A DNA stretch of 64,000 bases, taken from contig JANPNV010000012.1 of assembly GCA_031427625.1 (NCBI GenBank), positions 17,912-81,911 on the forward strand. Reading direction: 5' to 3'. The position numbers and the translations under genes are program-made. The notes beneath the pieces were generated by a model. The model did no database searches. It saw only the letters and a list, made by a program, of their open reading frames with translations, and had not been told where the DNA came from. The DNA is from JADKIH01 sp031427625 (lineage in GTDB: Bacteria > Bacteroidota > Bacteroidia > AKYH767-A > 2013-40CM-41-45). Below are positions 7,703 through 18,098 of the stretch, piece after piece (position 1 is the first letter of the stretch; each line of letters begins with the position of its first letter).

Positions 7703-10700
7703 ATGCTGAAAAGAATTCCCGGAAGGGCTGTATTGGAGTTTCTAATACTCCTCTTCAGTGCCTTTTACCAACAGGCTCAGGCACTGCCGGTTGCTTCTTT
7801 TACTGCAAATCAGAACTCGGGATGTTTACCATTAAATGTTCAGTTTACGAGTACTTCATCAGGCGCTGTTGCCTGGTACTGGAACTTAGGAAACGGAAAC
7901 TCTTCAACTCTTGCCAATCCCTCTAACCTTTATACTTCTCCCGGCACTTTTACAGTAACATTAATTGCATATGATGCTGCAGGAAATACCGACACTGCCC
8001 GATACGTTAATTTTATAAGTGTCTCGGGAAAACCCACTGCAAATTTCTCTGTCAATATAACTACTGCCTGTCCCGACAACAATATATTTGTTTTTACAAA
8101 TACATCAAACGGAGGAGCGACATCCTATCTCTGGGATTTTGGTGATGGAACAACTTCTACACAAACAAATCCATCACACTCTTTTACCTATGCAGGTACC
8201 TTTACCGTGACATTGATTGCATCCAATACTTCAGGATGTCAGGATATAAAAATTCAAAATCAACTTATAACAATTTCACCAAAGCCAAATGCTACGGTGA
8301 CTGCTTCGTCCACATCCAATTGCGATCCGGCGACGGTTTTTCAATTCAGCAATAACTCAAACAATGGAGTATCCTGGTTATGGTCTTTCGGAGATAATAC
8401 AAGTTCTACAATTCAGAATCCTGGACATTCATTTCCCGGTCCCGGGAATTACTCTGTTTCTGTAATCGTAACAAACTCATCAGGCTGCAGAGATACCTCT
8501 AAAAATCCGGTAGTGATTAATGTTGGACTTAACCACTGGGCCGACTTCACTCAGGATGTAGATAATGGCTGTACCGACCTCGTAGTAACATTCAACAACA
8601 CAAATACTCAGGTTGCTTCAAGCTATTGGAATTTTGGTGATGGTACAAATGCATCAATATCTAACCCTACACATACATATACTTCCGGTGGGGATTATTC
8701 TGTTTCCCTGATAGTAACAACTACAACAGGATGTATTGATACAGTTGTAAAAAATAATCTCATTCATGTAGGTACAAAACCTTCAGTAAATTTTCAGTCA
8801 GTAAATTCGTCAGGATGCGCTCCACTTGCCGTGCAGTTTCAGAACAATTCAACAAGTTATACATCGTGTGTCTGGTACTTTGGTGACGGAACTACCTCAA
8901 CCGCTGTAAACCCTGTTCATGTTTATACAAACAGCGGAAATTTTTCAGTCACTCTTCAATGTCAGGGTTCTGCAGGATGCAGCAAAAATCTTGTTTTACC
9001 AAATCATGTTTCAGTTACTTCACCGCAGGCCATTTTCAATGGTTCACCAAGAATTGGTTGTCCGCCATTACTTACTTCATTCAATTCTATTTCTCAATCA
9101 GGTGGTTTAAGTTATTACTGGAATTTTGGTGACGGTGGAACTTCCACACTTGCTAACCCAACACATCTTTATTCAGCGTCCGGAAACTTCAATGTCACAC
9201 TTATAGTTACAGATGCACTCGGTTGCCATGACACGATAATAAAATCGAATTACGTTCAAACGGTCAACCCTGCAGCGAACTATATCCCACCACCTACGAC
9301 AACCGGTTGCGCACCTTTAACAGCACAATTCACTGACGGTGCAATTGGAGGTACATCGTGGTTATGGGATTTTGGTGATGGAATAACTTCATCATCTCAA
9401 AATCCCGTACATACTTATTTAAGAGAAGGAATATTTACAGTATCGCTCACTACTACATCAGCAGGTGGCGGGTGTGCACAATCAATGAACAACTTCAGTA
9501 CTTTTAATGTACAGGGTGGAAAAGCAAAATTTCTACATACAGCTACAGTCTGTCCTCCATACATCGCATCTTTCACTGATTCATCAGTCAATGCTGTTTC
9601 CTGGGTTTGGGATTTCGGCGATGGAACAAATAGTACACTACAAAATCCTTCTCATACTTATAATAGCCCGGGTTATCATAGTGTTTCACTAACCATTACC
9701 ACTGCAGGCGGATGTACCTATACAACAATGCAGAGTAATAGTGTTTACTTCCCTCCTTTCGGAGCAAATTATTATGGAGTGCCTCAGGGAAATATGTTTC
9801 CGAACACTGTAGATTTTTATGCAAACTCTGTTGGCGCAACAAGCTGGCTGTGGGATTTCGGTGATGGCGATTCTTCTACTCTTGAAAACCCTCAGCATAT
9901 TTTTCTAGTGCCGGGGAATTACAATGTTACGCTCACGATTTCTAACGGTGTGTGTTCATTGTCATATAATCCGCCGCCATTTATTTTTGGCCAGCCCGAT
10001 TCTTCACATATTGATACCGGTCACGGTTCTTATCCGGAAGTACAGAGTGGCTGCGCTCCGTTAAACGTATTTTTCACAAACAGAATAAATGGATCAGTTA
10101 CCTGGAACTGGGATTTTGGTGACGGACAATCTTCATCTGATGAGTTTCCGTTCCATGTTTACAATTCACCCGGGATATTTTCTGTTACTCTTACCGCTAC
10201 AGATACTCTTGGAATTGTACAGGTATTACAGATGGACAGCATTGTACATATTGCAGGTCCTCAACCGGGGTTTGCAGTAAGCCAAACATCCAGTTGTACA
10301 AATACAATGGTCACTGTTACAGATACATCATACAATGCAGTAAGTTGGAAATGGAATCTTGGTGATGGAACAAATGATATGAGTCAAAATCTGGTTCATG
10401 TTTATAACTCTTCATTACCGAATTATATAATTACGCAAACAGTCACCGATACAGCAGGTTGTACTGCAAGTCTTTCGACAAGCATATTCTCGAGTTTTGT
10501 AAGTCCGATGATTGCCAGCGAGAATGAAATCTGCGGTCATGATACCGTTGAGTTTTTTACAAGTCTTCAGAATTACCAGACTTATGTATGGGATTTTGGT
10601 GATGGACAGACATCAACACAGAGAATGCCTTCGCATATGTATGTGAACGAAGGAATTTTTACAGTGAGTCTAACTGTTACTGACTTTGGCGGATGTTCAC

Positions 10701-13486
10701 AGACATTTTACATTAATCCTGCTATTACAGTCAAGATTCCAAATGCTAATTTTTCTTCATCAGGGATAAGACAAGGTTGTAATGAAGTTGATATCACATT
10801 TATAAATAACTCAACGAATGTTGACAGCTATCAATGGAATCTGGGTGATGGAAATATTTCATCATATCAGAATCCACAGCATACATATTCGCAGGCCGGG
10901 ATTTACGATGTTTCATTAACAGTTTATAGGGGTGCATGTATAAATACTGTTGTATATCCTCAGTATATCAGAGTTGATACAGCTTATGCTGAATTTATTT
11001 ATACAACAGATCAGATTTGTTCTCCGGTTACTGCTTCCTTCATCGATCAGAGCACGAATGCAGTTTCCTGGTTTTGGAATTTCGGTGATGGAGATACATC
11101 AACGGCTCAATCTCCTGTCCACACATATTATTCACGACCATGTTGTAATCCTGTACTTATGATTACGGATATCAATGGTTGTAAAGACACCGTTAACGCA
11201 AAAAGCCTTCCAGTGATTCTTGCAAGTTATACTACTTCCGGAGATTCAGGATGTTTTCCTTTCCCTGTTCAGTTCAACAATACTTCTAATCTTGTAGTAG
11301 ATACATGGTATTGGGACTTCGGCGATGGAACCACATCAACACTTCAAAATCCCTCCCATGTTTATTCACAGCCCGGCATATACGATGTAATGTTTATTGT
11401 TAAAGCTAGTGGCGCAAACTGCAGTGACACTTTGCTTTCGCAAAGCAAAATTGTAGTCCGAAGTCCGCATGCGGATTTTATAAGTACCGATGTGAAGGCA
11501 TGTGCTCCTTCGCTTGTCAATTTTACAAATCTTTCATCGGATGGCGATGCATATCTCTGGGATTTTGGCGATGGGACAACGAGTACGAATATAAATCCGT
11601 CTCACATCTATAACATTCCCGGAAATTATAACGTGAAGCTTGTCACAAAAAGTAAATTCGGCTGTGCAGATTCGATCCTTCGATCCAATTATATTCTTGT
11701 CCAGGGTCCTATAACAAATTTCACAGCATCTTCGCTCGAAGGTTGTTTCCCATTTGAAGCAACCTTTACAAATCAATCTATAAATGCCGTATCATATAGT
11801 TGGAATTTTGGTGATGGGAATACATACTTTTCTACAAATGCTTCCCATGTCTTTTCTGACACTGGATCATTTACTGTTTCACTTGTAACGAGTGATACTG
11901 CAGGTTGTTATTCATTCTACGAACTTCCTCAACCGGTAATTATTCATCCTTCACCTTTAGCTTCATTTACTTCCAGCATCAATAACGGTTGTCAGCCGGT
12001 TACATCTGCCTTTACAAACACTTCAACCGGTTATCAATATTCTGTTTGGCATTTTGGTGATGGCGATACATCAATTACCACGAATGTAAGTCACTCTTTC
12101 AATGCTGCCGGCATTTTCGATGTACAACTAATAGCTTATAACGGATTCGGATGCAACGACACCGGTAGACTCTCACAACCATTTGAAGTATATCCGATGC
12201 CAGTACCCCAATTTTCGGTAAGTGATATCACTGGTTGCTCTCCACTTTATGTATTATTTACCGACAACTCGACTAACCTTAGCGGGCCGCAATATTTGTG
12301 GAATTTCGGAAATGGTCAGACGTCGACAGATGCGAATCCGGCGATGACCTTTACTGGCCCAGGCTTATATACTGTTAGTGTTTTTGTTACCAACATTAGT
12401 GGATGTTCAGCAACATTTACATATCCATCACAAATTCGCACCGGCGATACGATACCACCGAATGAAACAAAGATTCTTAGCGTATCAGTATTATCAAATA
12501 CATCAGTAAAAATTATCTGGGAAAACGTTCCCGATCTCGATCTTGCATCTTATGTCATTTACAGAAGTAATCCCGGGACAAACGGTCTGGCTGCAATCAC
12601 CACTATTACCAATGTTCAGAATACGAATTTTGCTCTGACGACAGAATATATAGATACCGGATTAAATACCCTTGCGAATACCTATACATACAAAGTTCAG
12701 GCACTCGATACATGTTCTAATTCTATTCCGCTTGCCAGATTAATTGCCCATACTACAATCAACGTTTCATCGCAGCAGTCAGGAACAGGCATATCTGTTA
12801 GCTGGACACCTTACGCCGGATGCCCGGTGAGCAGTTATCAACTCTTCCGTGCAGCGCCCGGCGAAGACTTCAGCTATGTAACGACTGTGTCCTCAGATAC
12901 ACTTCACTATCTTGATACTAATTTTGTTTGTCCGGTACCATATGCATACAAAATCATGGCCACCGATCTTTGTGGAAATGTTTATACATCATACAGTGAT
13001 ACATCACTAACCTATCCATTGAATACACTTGAAGGACAGATTGTAGATGTTATCCGTTCAACAGTCGTAGACAATGCAACGGTACTTACAGAGTGGAAGC
13101 AGCCAGTAGTTCATCCTGAAATGGTTGCCAGTTTCGATATTTACCGATCGGTTGATAATTCAAATTTTTTCTACCTACAAACACTGCCTTCTGTCCAGAC
13201 AGATTTTATGGATTATGATGTTGATGTTCAAAACAAACATTACTACTATAAAATTCTGGTTGCAAATACATGCAACATCAGCGAGGATCTAAGCGGTATT
13301 ACATCGACAATCATATTAAAAGGAGAAATGAATGAGTTAAGACATGTTCATTTAGGATGGACACCCTACGAAGGATGGGATACCGGAGTAGATTACTATA
13401 TACTTGAAAAGAAAGATGCCGATGGCCATTGGCAAATTATGCGTCAGGTAGATGGCAACACTTTGAATCTTGATTTCCAGGAATAG
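7703..13486 (+). CDS. Giant surface protein: 19 PKD repeats plus FN3 domains, truncated C-terminus
   Basis: The 1927-residue protein starts with a signal peptide (FLILLFSAFYQQAQA). I count 19 consecutive PKD-type repeats of about 80-85 residues, each with a core like WxWDFGDG, an xNPxHxY strand and a conserved early Cys (GC-PL or similar). These are followed (about residues 1590-1927) by three FN3-like domains and the first half of a fourth. The protein ends within that fourth domain at NLDFQE. Proteins of this build normally end in a type B T9SS domain (gliding-motility-associated C-terminal domain), which is absent here, so the gene looks truncated or secretion uses another route. The PKD repeats are well diverged from one another, so the array is old. 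Likely a surface adhesin or scaffold. Confidence 0.85.
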   Translation: MLKRIPGRAVLEFLILLFSAFYQQAQALPVASFTANQNSGCLPLNVQFTSTSSGAVAWYWNLGNGNSSTLANPSNLYTSPGTFTVTLIAYDAAGNTDTARYVNFISVSGKPTANFSVNITTACPDNNIFVFTNTSNGGATSYLWDFGDGTTSTQTNPSHSFTYAGTFTVTLIASNTSGCQDIKIQNQLITISPKPNATVTASSTSNCDPATVFQFSNNSNNGVSWLWSFGDNTSSTIQNPGHSFPGPGNYSVSVIVTNSSGCRDTSKNPVVINVGLNHWADFTQDVDNGCTDLVVTFNNTNTQVASSYWNFGDGTNASISNPTHTYTSGGDYSVSLIVTTTTGCIDTVVKNNLIHVGTKPSVNFQSVNSSGCAPLAVQFQNNSTSYTSCVWYFGDGTTSTAVNPVHVYTNSGNFSVTLQCQGSAGCSKNLVLPNHVSVTSPQAIFNGSPRIGCPPLLTSFNSISQSGGLSYYWNFGDGGTSTLANPTHLYSASGNFNVTLIVTDALGCHDTIIKSNYVQTVNPAANYIPPPTTTGCAPLTAQFTDGAIGGTSWLWDFGDGITSSSQNPVHTYLREGIFTVSLTTTSAGGGCAQSMNNFSTFNVQGGKAKFLHTATVCPPYIASFTDSSVNAVSWVWDFGDGTNSTLQNPSHTYNSPGYHSVSLTITTAGGCTYTTMQSNSVYFPPFGANYYGVPQGNMFPNTVDFYANSVGATSWLWDFGDGDSSTLENPQHIFLVPGNYNVTLTISNGVCSLSYNPPPFIFGQPDSSHIDTGHGSYPEVQSGCAPLNVFFTNRINGSVTWNWDFGDGQSSSDEFPFHVYNSPGIFSVTLTATDTLGIVQVLQMDSIVHIAGPQPGFAVSQTSSCTNTMVTVTDTSYNAVSWKWNLGDGTNDMSQNLVHVYNSSLPNYIITQTVTDTAGCTASLSTSIFSSFVSPMIASENEICGHDTVEFFTSLQNYQTYVWDFGDGQTSTQRMPSHMYVNEGIFTVSLTVTDFGGCSQTFYINPAITVKIPNANFSSSGIRQGCNEVDITFINNSTNVDSYQWNLGDGNISSYQNPQHTYSQAGIYDVSLTVYRGACINTVVYPQYIRVDTAYAEFIYTTDQICSPVTASFIDQSTNAVSWFWNFGDGDTSTAQSPVHTYYSRPCCNPVLMITDINGCKDTVNAKSLPVILASYTTSGDSGCFPFPVQFNNTSNLVVDTWYWDFGDGTTSTLQNPSHVYSQPGIYDVMFIVKASGANCSDTLLSQSKIVVRSPHADFISTDVKACAPSLVNFTNLSSDGDAYLWDFGDGTTSTNINPSHIYNIPGNYNVKLVTKSKFGCADSILRSNYILVQGPITNFTASSLEGCFPFEATFTNQSINAVSYSWNFGDGNTYFSTNASHVFSDTGSFTVSLVTSDTAGCYSFYELPQPVIIHPSPLASFTSSINNGCQPVTSAFTNTSTGYQYSVWHFGDGDTSITTNVSHSFNAAGIFDVQLIAYNGFGCNDTGRLSQPFEVYPMPVPQFSVSDITGCSPLYVLFTDNSTNLSGPQYLWNFGNGQTSTDANPAMTFTGPGLYTVSVFVTNISGCSATFTYPSQIRTGDTIPPNETKILSVSVLSNTSVKIIWENVPDLDLASYVIYRSNPGTNGLAAITTITNVQNTNFALTTEYIDTGLNTLANTYTYKVQALDTCSNSIPLARLIAHTTINVSSQQSGTGISVSWTPYAGCPVSSYQLFRAAPGEDFSYVTTVSSDTLHYLDTNFVCPVPYAYKIMATDLCGNVYTSYSDTSLTYPLNTLEGQIVDVIRSTVVDNATVLTEWKQPVVHPEMVASFDIYRSVDNSNFFYLQTLPSVQTDFMDYDVDVQNKHYYYKILVANTCNISEDLSGITSTIILKGEMNELRHVHLGWTPYEGWDTGVDYYILEKKDADGHWQIMRQVDGNTLNLDFQE

Positions 13487-13522
13487 GATTGACAATAACA
13501 TCAAATTATATCAAAAGAATTA

Positions 13523-13942
13523 ATGACTTTATTCATCATCATCCGTTTTATCTATGAAGCCTATTTCAGGTTTCCACATTTCAAGATATTGCGGGCAGGG
13601 ATGAGAAGATGGATCTATAACAGTTCGAACCAGTTTGTTACCTACCAGATTGAATTGAAAACAAAAAGACCCTCCTCAGAACTGATCTTTGACGACCTCT
13701 GGATAGATGATAAAAAATACAAATTTCACCTGTGTCGTGATGACAGAAAATCTGTATGCGAATTTTTAAAAAAGGAAGTACTTAAACTGAGTATTATATC
13801 CGAAATAAAAGGTGAAGTTATACCAGAAATATCGAAATCATCAAAGGGTATACTTCTTATAGGTTACACCTATAAAAATAAAAAAAAGTATTTAAGTGTG
13901 AAGAAATTCAAAGAAATGGACACACTTAAATTTGCAGGATAA
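13523..13942 (+). CDS. Small basic protein of unknown function
   Basis: The 139-residue product is Lys-rich, with a short hydrophobic N-terminus (LFIIIRFIYEAYF) and a compact mixed alpha/beta pattern after it. I recognise no family. It begins 36 bases after the stop of the PKD gene, in a different frame, and does not resemble a displaced FN3 or sorting domain. An internal start at the Met in RAGMRRW is possible. It has coding-like codon use and may be the last gene of the 7100-13942 run. Confidence 0.5.
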   Translation: MTLFIIIRFIYEAYFRFPHFKILRAGMRRWIYNSSNQFVTYQIELKTKRPSSELIFDDLWIDDKKYKFHLCRDDRKSVCEFLKKEVLKLSIISEIKGEVIPEISKSSKGILLIGYTYKNKKKYLSVKKFKEMDTLKFAG

Positions 13943-14010
13943 TTTTAATCTGGCAAGATGACTCCTGACTGAATATTTAGTGAATCCACTATTTTTTTTA
14001 CCTTTCACGG

Positions 14011-14976
14011 GTGAGACGCCCCCTATTCATTCTTGTCCTTCTTGCTGTTTATGTTCTTCTCCAGTTTATCTGGTGGGCTTACCTGCTTGTCGATCTTAAT
14101 GAGGAAGTATATATGCATAAGATAGAAAATGTTATGCTGCAGAATCTTACTGAGGAACAGCGTAAATCAGAGATCATATTCCTTGAAAAGAAAATAAGTA
14201 ACAAGCGCTGGATGGTAATCGGAGAAGGAAGCGTATTTCTTTCACTGCTATTATGGGGAACACTTGTGATGATACGTGCTTATAGAAAAGAAATGCATTT
14301 GGCCAGGCAGCAGAAAAACTTTCTTCTGTCAATCACCCATGAATTCAAATCTCCTCTTGCTGCCATTAAATTATATCTGCAGACTATTTTACGTCACGAC
14401 CTTGAAAAAGAGAAAACAAAATCTTTTATTAATAGCGCAATCAATGACACTGAAAGGCTGAACAACTTAGTTGAAAATGCATTGCTCGCTAACCTTATCG
14501 ATCATAAAGGGTATTCGTTCAACAAGGAGGATGTCAACTTCTCTGCATTAATCCGCCTTATGACTCAAAAGTTTCAGCAGATGCCTGGACATTCAAATCT
14601 TACCGTACAAATTGAAGACGGTTTGCATATTTATGCGGATAAAAATGCGATGACTCTGTTAATCAATAATCTTCTTGAAAATGCATGGAAATATTCAAAA
14701 AATGAAAAAAATATTTTCGTTCATGGTTCTTCGAAAGACCAATGGGTAGTTATGGAAATAAGAGATCAGGGTATCGGAATTCCTGACAATGAAAAACGTA
14801 AAATATTTAATAAGTTTTATCGTATCGGCAACGAAGAAACAAGGAGCACGAAAGGCACCGGACTTGGTTTATTTATCTGCAAATACATTGTCGACCAGCA
14901 CAATGCAAAGATTCAGATTATTGATAATGTGCCCAATGGAACAATTGTCAAAGTCGAACTGCCATCAATTGTTTAA
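14011..14976 (+). CDS. Orphan sensor histidine kinase, GTG start
   Basis: The 321-residue inner-membrane kinase has two transmembrane helices (about 5-27 and 68-90) flanking a ~40-residue periplasmic helix-rich loop. It then has a HisKA dimerisation domain with phospho-acceptor H110 in SITHEFKSPLAAIK and a HATPase_c domain with N box NNLLENAWKYS, G1 box DQGIGIP, F box FNKFYR and G2 box GTGLGLF. No HAMP or PAS domain. The build resembles the T9SS regulator PorY, but that is only a resemblance. No response regulator is adjacent. The start is taken as GTG because no ATG fits before TM1; a TACCTTTC box ends 4 bases before it. Confidence 0.9.
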   Translation: MRRPLFILVLLAVYVLLQFIWWAYLLVDLNEEVYMHKIENVMLQNLTEEQRKSEIIFLEKKISNKRWMVIGEGSVFLSLLLWGTLVMIRAYRKEMHLARQQKNFLLSITHEFKSPLAAIKLYLQTILRHDLEKEKTKSFINSAINDTERLNNLVENALLANLIDHKGYSFNKEDVNFSALIRLMTQKFQQMPGHSNLTVQIEDGLHIYADKNAMTLLINNLLENAWKYSKNEKNIFVHGSSKDQWVVMEIRDQGIGIPDNEKRKIFNKFYRIGNEETRSTKGTGLGLFICKYIVDQHNAKIQIIDNVPNGTIVKVELPSIV

Positions 14977-15069
14977 TTCTATCTTTGTGGCTGTTATTTT
15001 TAATGCAACAAAAACGGCCAATTGTTGTTGTTAACTCTCAGGAAATCCAGCAAGCATCAACTTATATAG

Positions 15070-16587
15070 ATGTCAAATAAAAAAGTAGTACTAGTTGTTA
15101 TGGATGGATGGGGGCACGGCCCAGAAACATCTGCGAATGCCATCTTCATGGCGAAAACTCCTTTCATCGATTCATTATACAAGTATCCAAATACAGAATT
15201 GCTTACAAGTGGAGAAGATGTTGGACTTCCTGCCGGACAAATGGGAAATTCGGAAGTTGGCCACTTGAATATCGGAGCCGGAAGAATCGTCTATCAAGAT
15301 CTGGTAAAAATAAATCTTGCTGTTCGCGATCGTACGTTTTTTGAAAAGTCAGCCATTCGCGATACCATGCATTATGTAAAATCTTCCGGAAAAAAACTTC
15401 ATTTCATTGGACTTGTTTCTAATGGCGGAGTCCATTCTCATATAGATCACCTCAAAGCATTGTGCGATGTTGCGTATGAAAATAAAATTGAAAAAGTTTT
15501 TATTCATGCCTTTACCGACGGAAGGGATACAGATCCAAAGAGCGCTGCAGGATTTATTTCTGAATTACAGGAGCATCTTAAAAAATCAGCGGGAAGGATA
15601 GCTTCAATCGTTGGAAGATACTATGCGATGGACAGAGATAAACGATGGGAAAGAGTAAAGAAAGCTTATGATCTTTTGGTTCATGGGACAGGCACCGTTT
15701 ATACAGATCCGTTAATAGCTATTGAAGATTCCTATTCATCAGGAATAACTGACGAATTTATTTTGCCTATTACTATATCAGGCAGCAATGGGAAACCACT
15801 GGCAACAATTGAGGATGGTGATGCTGTAATTTGTTTTAACTTTAGAACAGACAGATGTCGCGAAATAACCGAAGCCTTAACTCAAAAAGATTTTCCCGAT
15901 CAGGCAATGAAAGCGTTGAAGCTTTATTATATCACGATGACAAGATATGATGCCACATTTAAAAATGTAAATGTCATTTACGAAAAAGATAACCTGACAA
16001 ATACACTGGGAGAAGTACTTTCAAAAAACGGCCGGACTCAGATACGTATAGCTGAAACGGAAAAATATCCTCATGTTACATTTTTCTTTAGCGGAGGACG
16101 CGAGAATCCTTTTCAAGGAGAGGAACGGATAATGATTCCATCACCGAAAGTGGCAACATACGATTTGCAACCTGCGATGAGTGCAGCGCAGGTTACAGAT
16201 GCACTATGTCTTCGTCTGGAAGAGGGGAAAATTGATTTCGTTTGCCTCAACTTTGCAAATGCTGATATGGTAGGACATACCGGAGTTTTTTCTGCTGTTA
16301 TTGAAGCAGTAGAAACTGTAAACGCATGTTTGAAACGCGTAGTGGAAGCCGGATTGAGAAACGGATATTCTTTTTTGATAACAGCTGATCATGGAAATGC
16401 TGACTTCATGATCAATGCTGATGGTACACCTAATACAGCTCATACTACGAATCCTGTTCCCTTATTTTTTATTGATAGCGATTTCCATAAAATAAACCCA
16501 GGCCGGCTTTGTGATCTGGCGCCTACAATCCTTACATTGATGGGAATTGATATTCCTGTAGAGATGACAGGCAAGAAGCTTATCTGA
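15070..16587 (+). CDS. gpmI: 2,3-bisphosphoglycerate-independent phosphoglycerate mutase
   Basis: This 505-residue cytosolic, Mn-dependent glycolytic enzyme interconverts 3- and 2-phosphoglycerate. The alkaline-phosphatase-type metal motifs are visible: MDGWG with D12, GQMGNSEVGH with nucleophile S61, GVHSH, DGRD, FNFRTDR, ADMVGHTG and TADHGNAD. Full length. An exact TATCTTTG box at 14980-14987, about 80 bases upstream, may be its -7 element. It is followed 82 bases later by an M20 peptidase gene on the same strand. Confidence 0.96.
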   Translation: MSNKKVVLVVMDGWGHGPETSANAIFMAKTPFIDSLYKYPNTELLTSGEDVGLPAGQMGNSEVGHLNIGAGRIVYQDLVKINLAVRDRTFFEKSAIRDTMHYVKSSGKKLHFIGLVSNGGVHSHIDHLKALCDVAYENKIEKVFIHAFTDGRDTDPKSAAGFISELQEHLKKSAGRIASIVGRYYAMDRDKRWERVKKAYDLLVHGTGTVYTDPLIAIEDSYSSGITDEFILPITISGSNGKPLATIEDGDAVICFNFRTDRCREITEALTQKDFPDQAMKALKLYYITMTRYDATFKNVNVIYEKDNLTNTLGEVLSKNGRTQIRIAETEKYPHVTFFFSGGRENPFQGEERIMIPSPKVATYDLQPAMSAAQVTDALCLRLEEGKIDFVCLNFANADMVGHTGVFSAVIEAVETVNACLKRVVEAGLRNGYSFLITADHGNADFMINADGTPNTAHTTNPVPLFFIDSDFHKINPGRLCDLAPTILTLMGIDIPVEMTGKKLI

Positions 16588-16669
16588 TTAGAATTTCATA
16601 CTGCCTGATTCAATTCTTAAGGTTGCCAATTTTGCTTACCTTCACAATCCCAAAAACCAAATTCTTCTT

Positions 16670-18040
16670 ATGGAAAAGATTCAGGAATACATACGCACGA
16701 ATGAAAAGCGTTTCATTGACGAACTAATTGATTTACTTAAAATACCTTCAATAAGTGCCGATAGTAAATACCAGAAAGATGTTGCACTGGCTGCAGAGTT
16801 TATCAAAGAAAAACTCGAATCTGCCGGTGCCGACAAAGTAGAAATATGTCCGACAAAAGGTCATCCAATCGTATACGGTGAAAAAATAATTGATCCGAAA
16901 CTTCCTACAGTTATCGTTTATGGGCATTATGACGTTCAACCTGTCGACCCTGTAAATCTTTGGAGTTCACCTCCCTTCGAACCCGTTATCAAAGACGGAA
17001 AAATCTATGCTCGTGGATCCTGCGATGACAAAGGACAGGTGTATATGCACATCAAAGCATTTGAGGGAATGATTAAGACAAACTCACTGCCCTGTAATGT
17101 TCGTTTCATGATTGAAGGAGAAGAAGAAGTTGGTTCATCAAATCTTGGAACATGGGTAAAAGAAAATAAAGACAGGCTGAAGGGAGATGTGATCTTAATT
17201 TCTGACACATCCATTATTGCCAACGACACTCCTTCGATTGATGTAGGACTCCGCGGACTAAGTTATCTAGAAGTAGAAGTAATAGGACCAAACCGCGATT
17301 TGCATTCTGGAGTATATGGCGGTGCTGTTGCAAACCCTATTCAGGTTCTTTGCAGAATGATTACATCACTGAAAGACAAAGACAACAGGATAACAATTCC
17401 AGGATTTTATGATGATGTTGCAGATCTATCCAAAGAGGAACGAAAAGAACTTAATGAGATGCCATTCGATCTAAAAGAATATATGGATGATTTGGGTATT
17501 GCAGATGTTGAAGGTGAAACCGGATACACAACTATCGAAAGAACAGGCATACGGCCAACACTTGAGTTAAATGGTATCTGGGGTGGCTATACGGGAGAAG
17601 GTTCGAAAACCGTTCTTCCATCGAAAGCAAATGCAAAAATCAGTATGCGACTGGTGCCCAACCAGAGCTCTGAAAAAATTACTGAATTATTTGCAAAGCA
17701 CTTTATAAAAATTGCGCCGCCTTCTATGAAAGTAAAAGTAACTCCTCATCATGGCGGCGAACCTGTTGTTACTCCAACAGATTCTGTTGCTTATAAAGCA
17801 GCAAGTAAGGCGATGGAACAAACTTTTGGAAAGAAACCAATCCCAACACGTGGCGGTGGTAGCATTCCAATTGTAGCCCTCTTCGAAAAAGAATTAGGAT
17901 TGAAATCTGTACTAATGGGGTTTGGACTTGATAGCGATCTGATTCATTCTCCAAATGAGCATTATGGCATATTCAATTACATGAAAGGCATTGAAACAAT
18001 TCCATTGTTTTTCAAATACTATTCAGAAATGAGTAAATAA
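16670..18040 (+). CDS. M20 family dipeptidase
   Basis: The 456-residue zinc metallopeptidase is of the M20 (CNDP/ArgE-DapE) family. The di-zinc site is intact: GHYDVQPVD (His ligand and helper Asp), GSCDDKGQ (bridging Asp), EGEEEVGS (catalytic Glu plus Glu ligand), an Asp in ISDTSI and a late His in LIHSPNEHYG. The lid dimerisation domain spans about residues 210-370. There is no signal peptide, so it is probably a cytosolic dipeptide hydrolase used in amino-acid salvage. Substrate not determinable. Confidence 0.92.
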   Translation: MEKIQEYIRTNEKRFIDELIDLLKIPSISADSKYQKDVALAAEFIKEKLESAGADKVEICPTKGHPIVYGEKIIDPKLPTVIVYGHYDVQPVDPVNLWSSPPFEPVIKDGKIYARGSCDDKGQVYMHIKAFEGMIKTNSLPCNVRFMIEGEEEVGSSNLGTWVKENKDRLKGDVILISDTSIIANDTPSIDVGLRGLSYLEVEVIGPNRDLHSGVYGGAVANPIQVLCRMITSLKDKDNRITIPGFYDDVADLSKEERKELNEMPFDLKEYMDDLGIADVEGETGYTTIERTGIRPTLELNGIWGGYTGEGSKTVLPSKANAKISMRLVPNQSSEKITELFAKHFIKIAPPSMKVKVTPHHGGEPVVTPTDSVAYKAASKAMEQTFGKKPIPTRGGGSIPIVALFEKELGLKSVLMGFGLDSDLIHSPNEHYGIFNYMKGIETIPLFFKYYSEMSK

Positions 18041-18098
18041 TAATTCTAATACATGTTTTGTCGGTAAACTATTTCGGCTATTAACGTCTAAATCCAGA

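Noticed and set aside
13487..13560. Frameshift remnant of the PKD gene's missing end
   Set aside because: Read in all three frames, the sequence after the stop shows no FN3 strand or sorting-domain motif, so a single frameshift does not explain the truncation.
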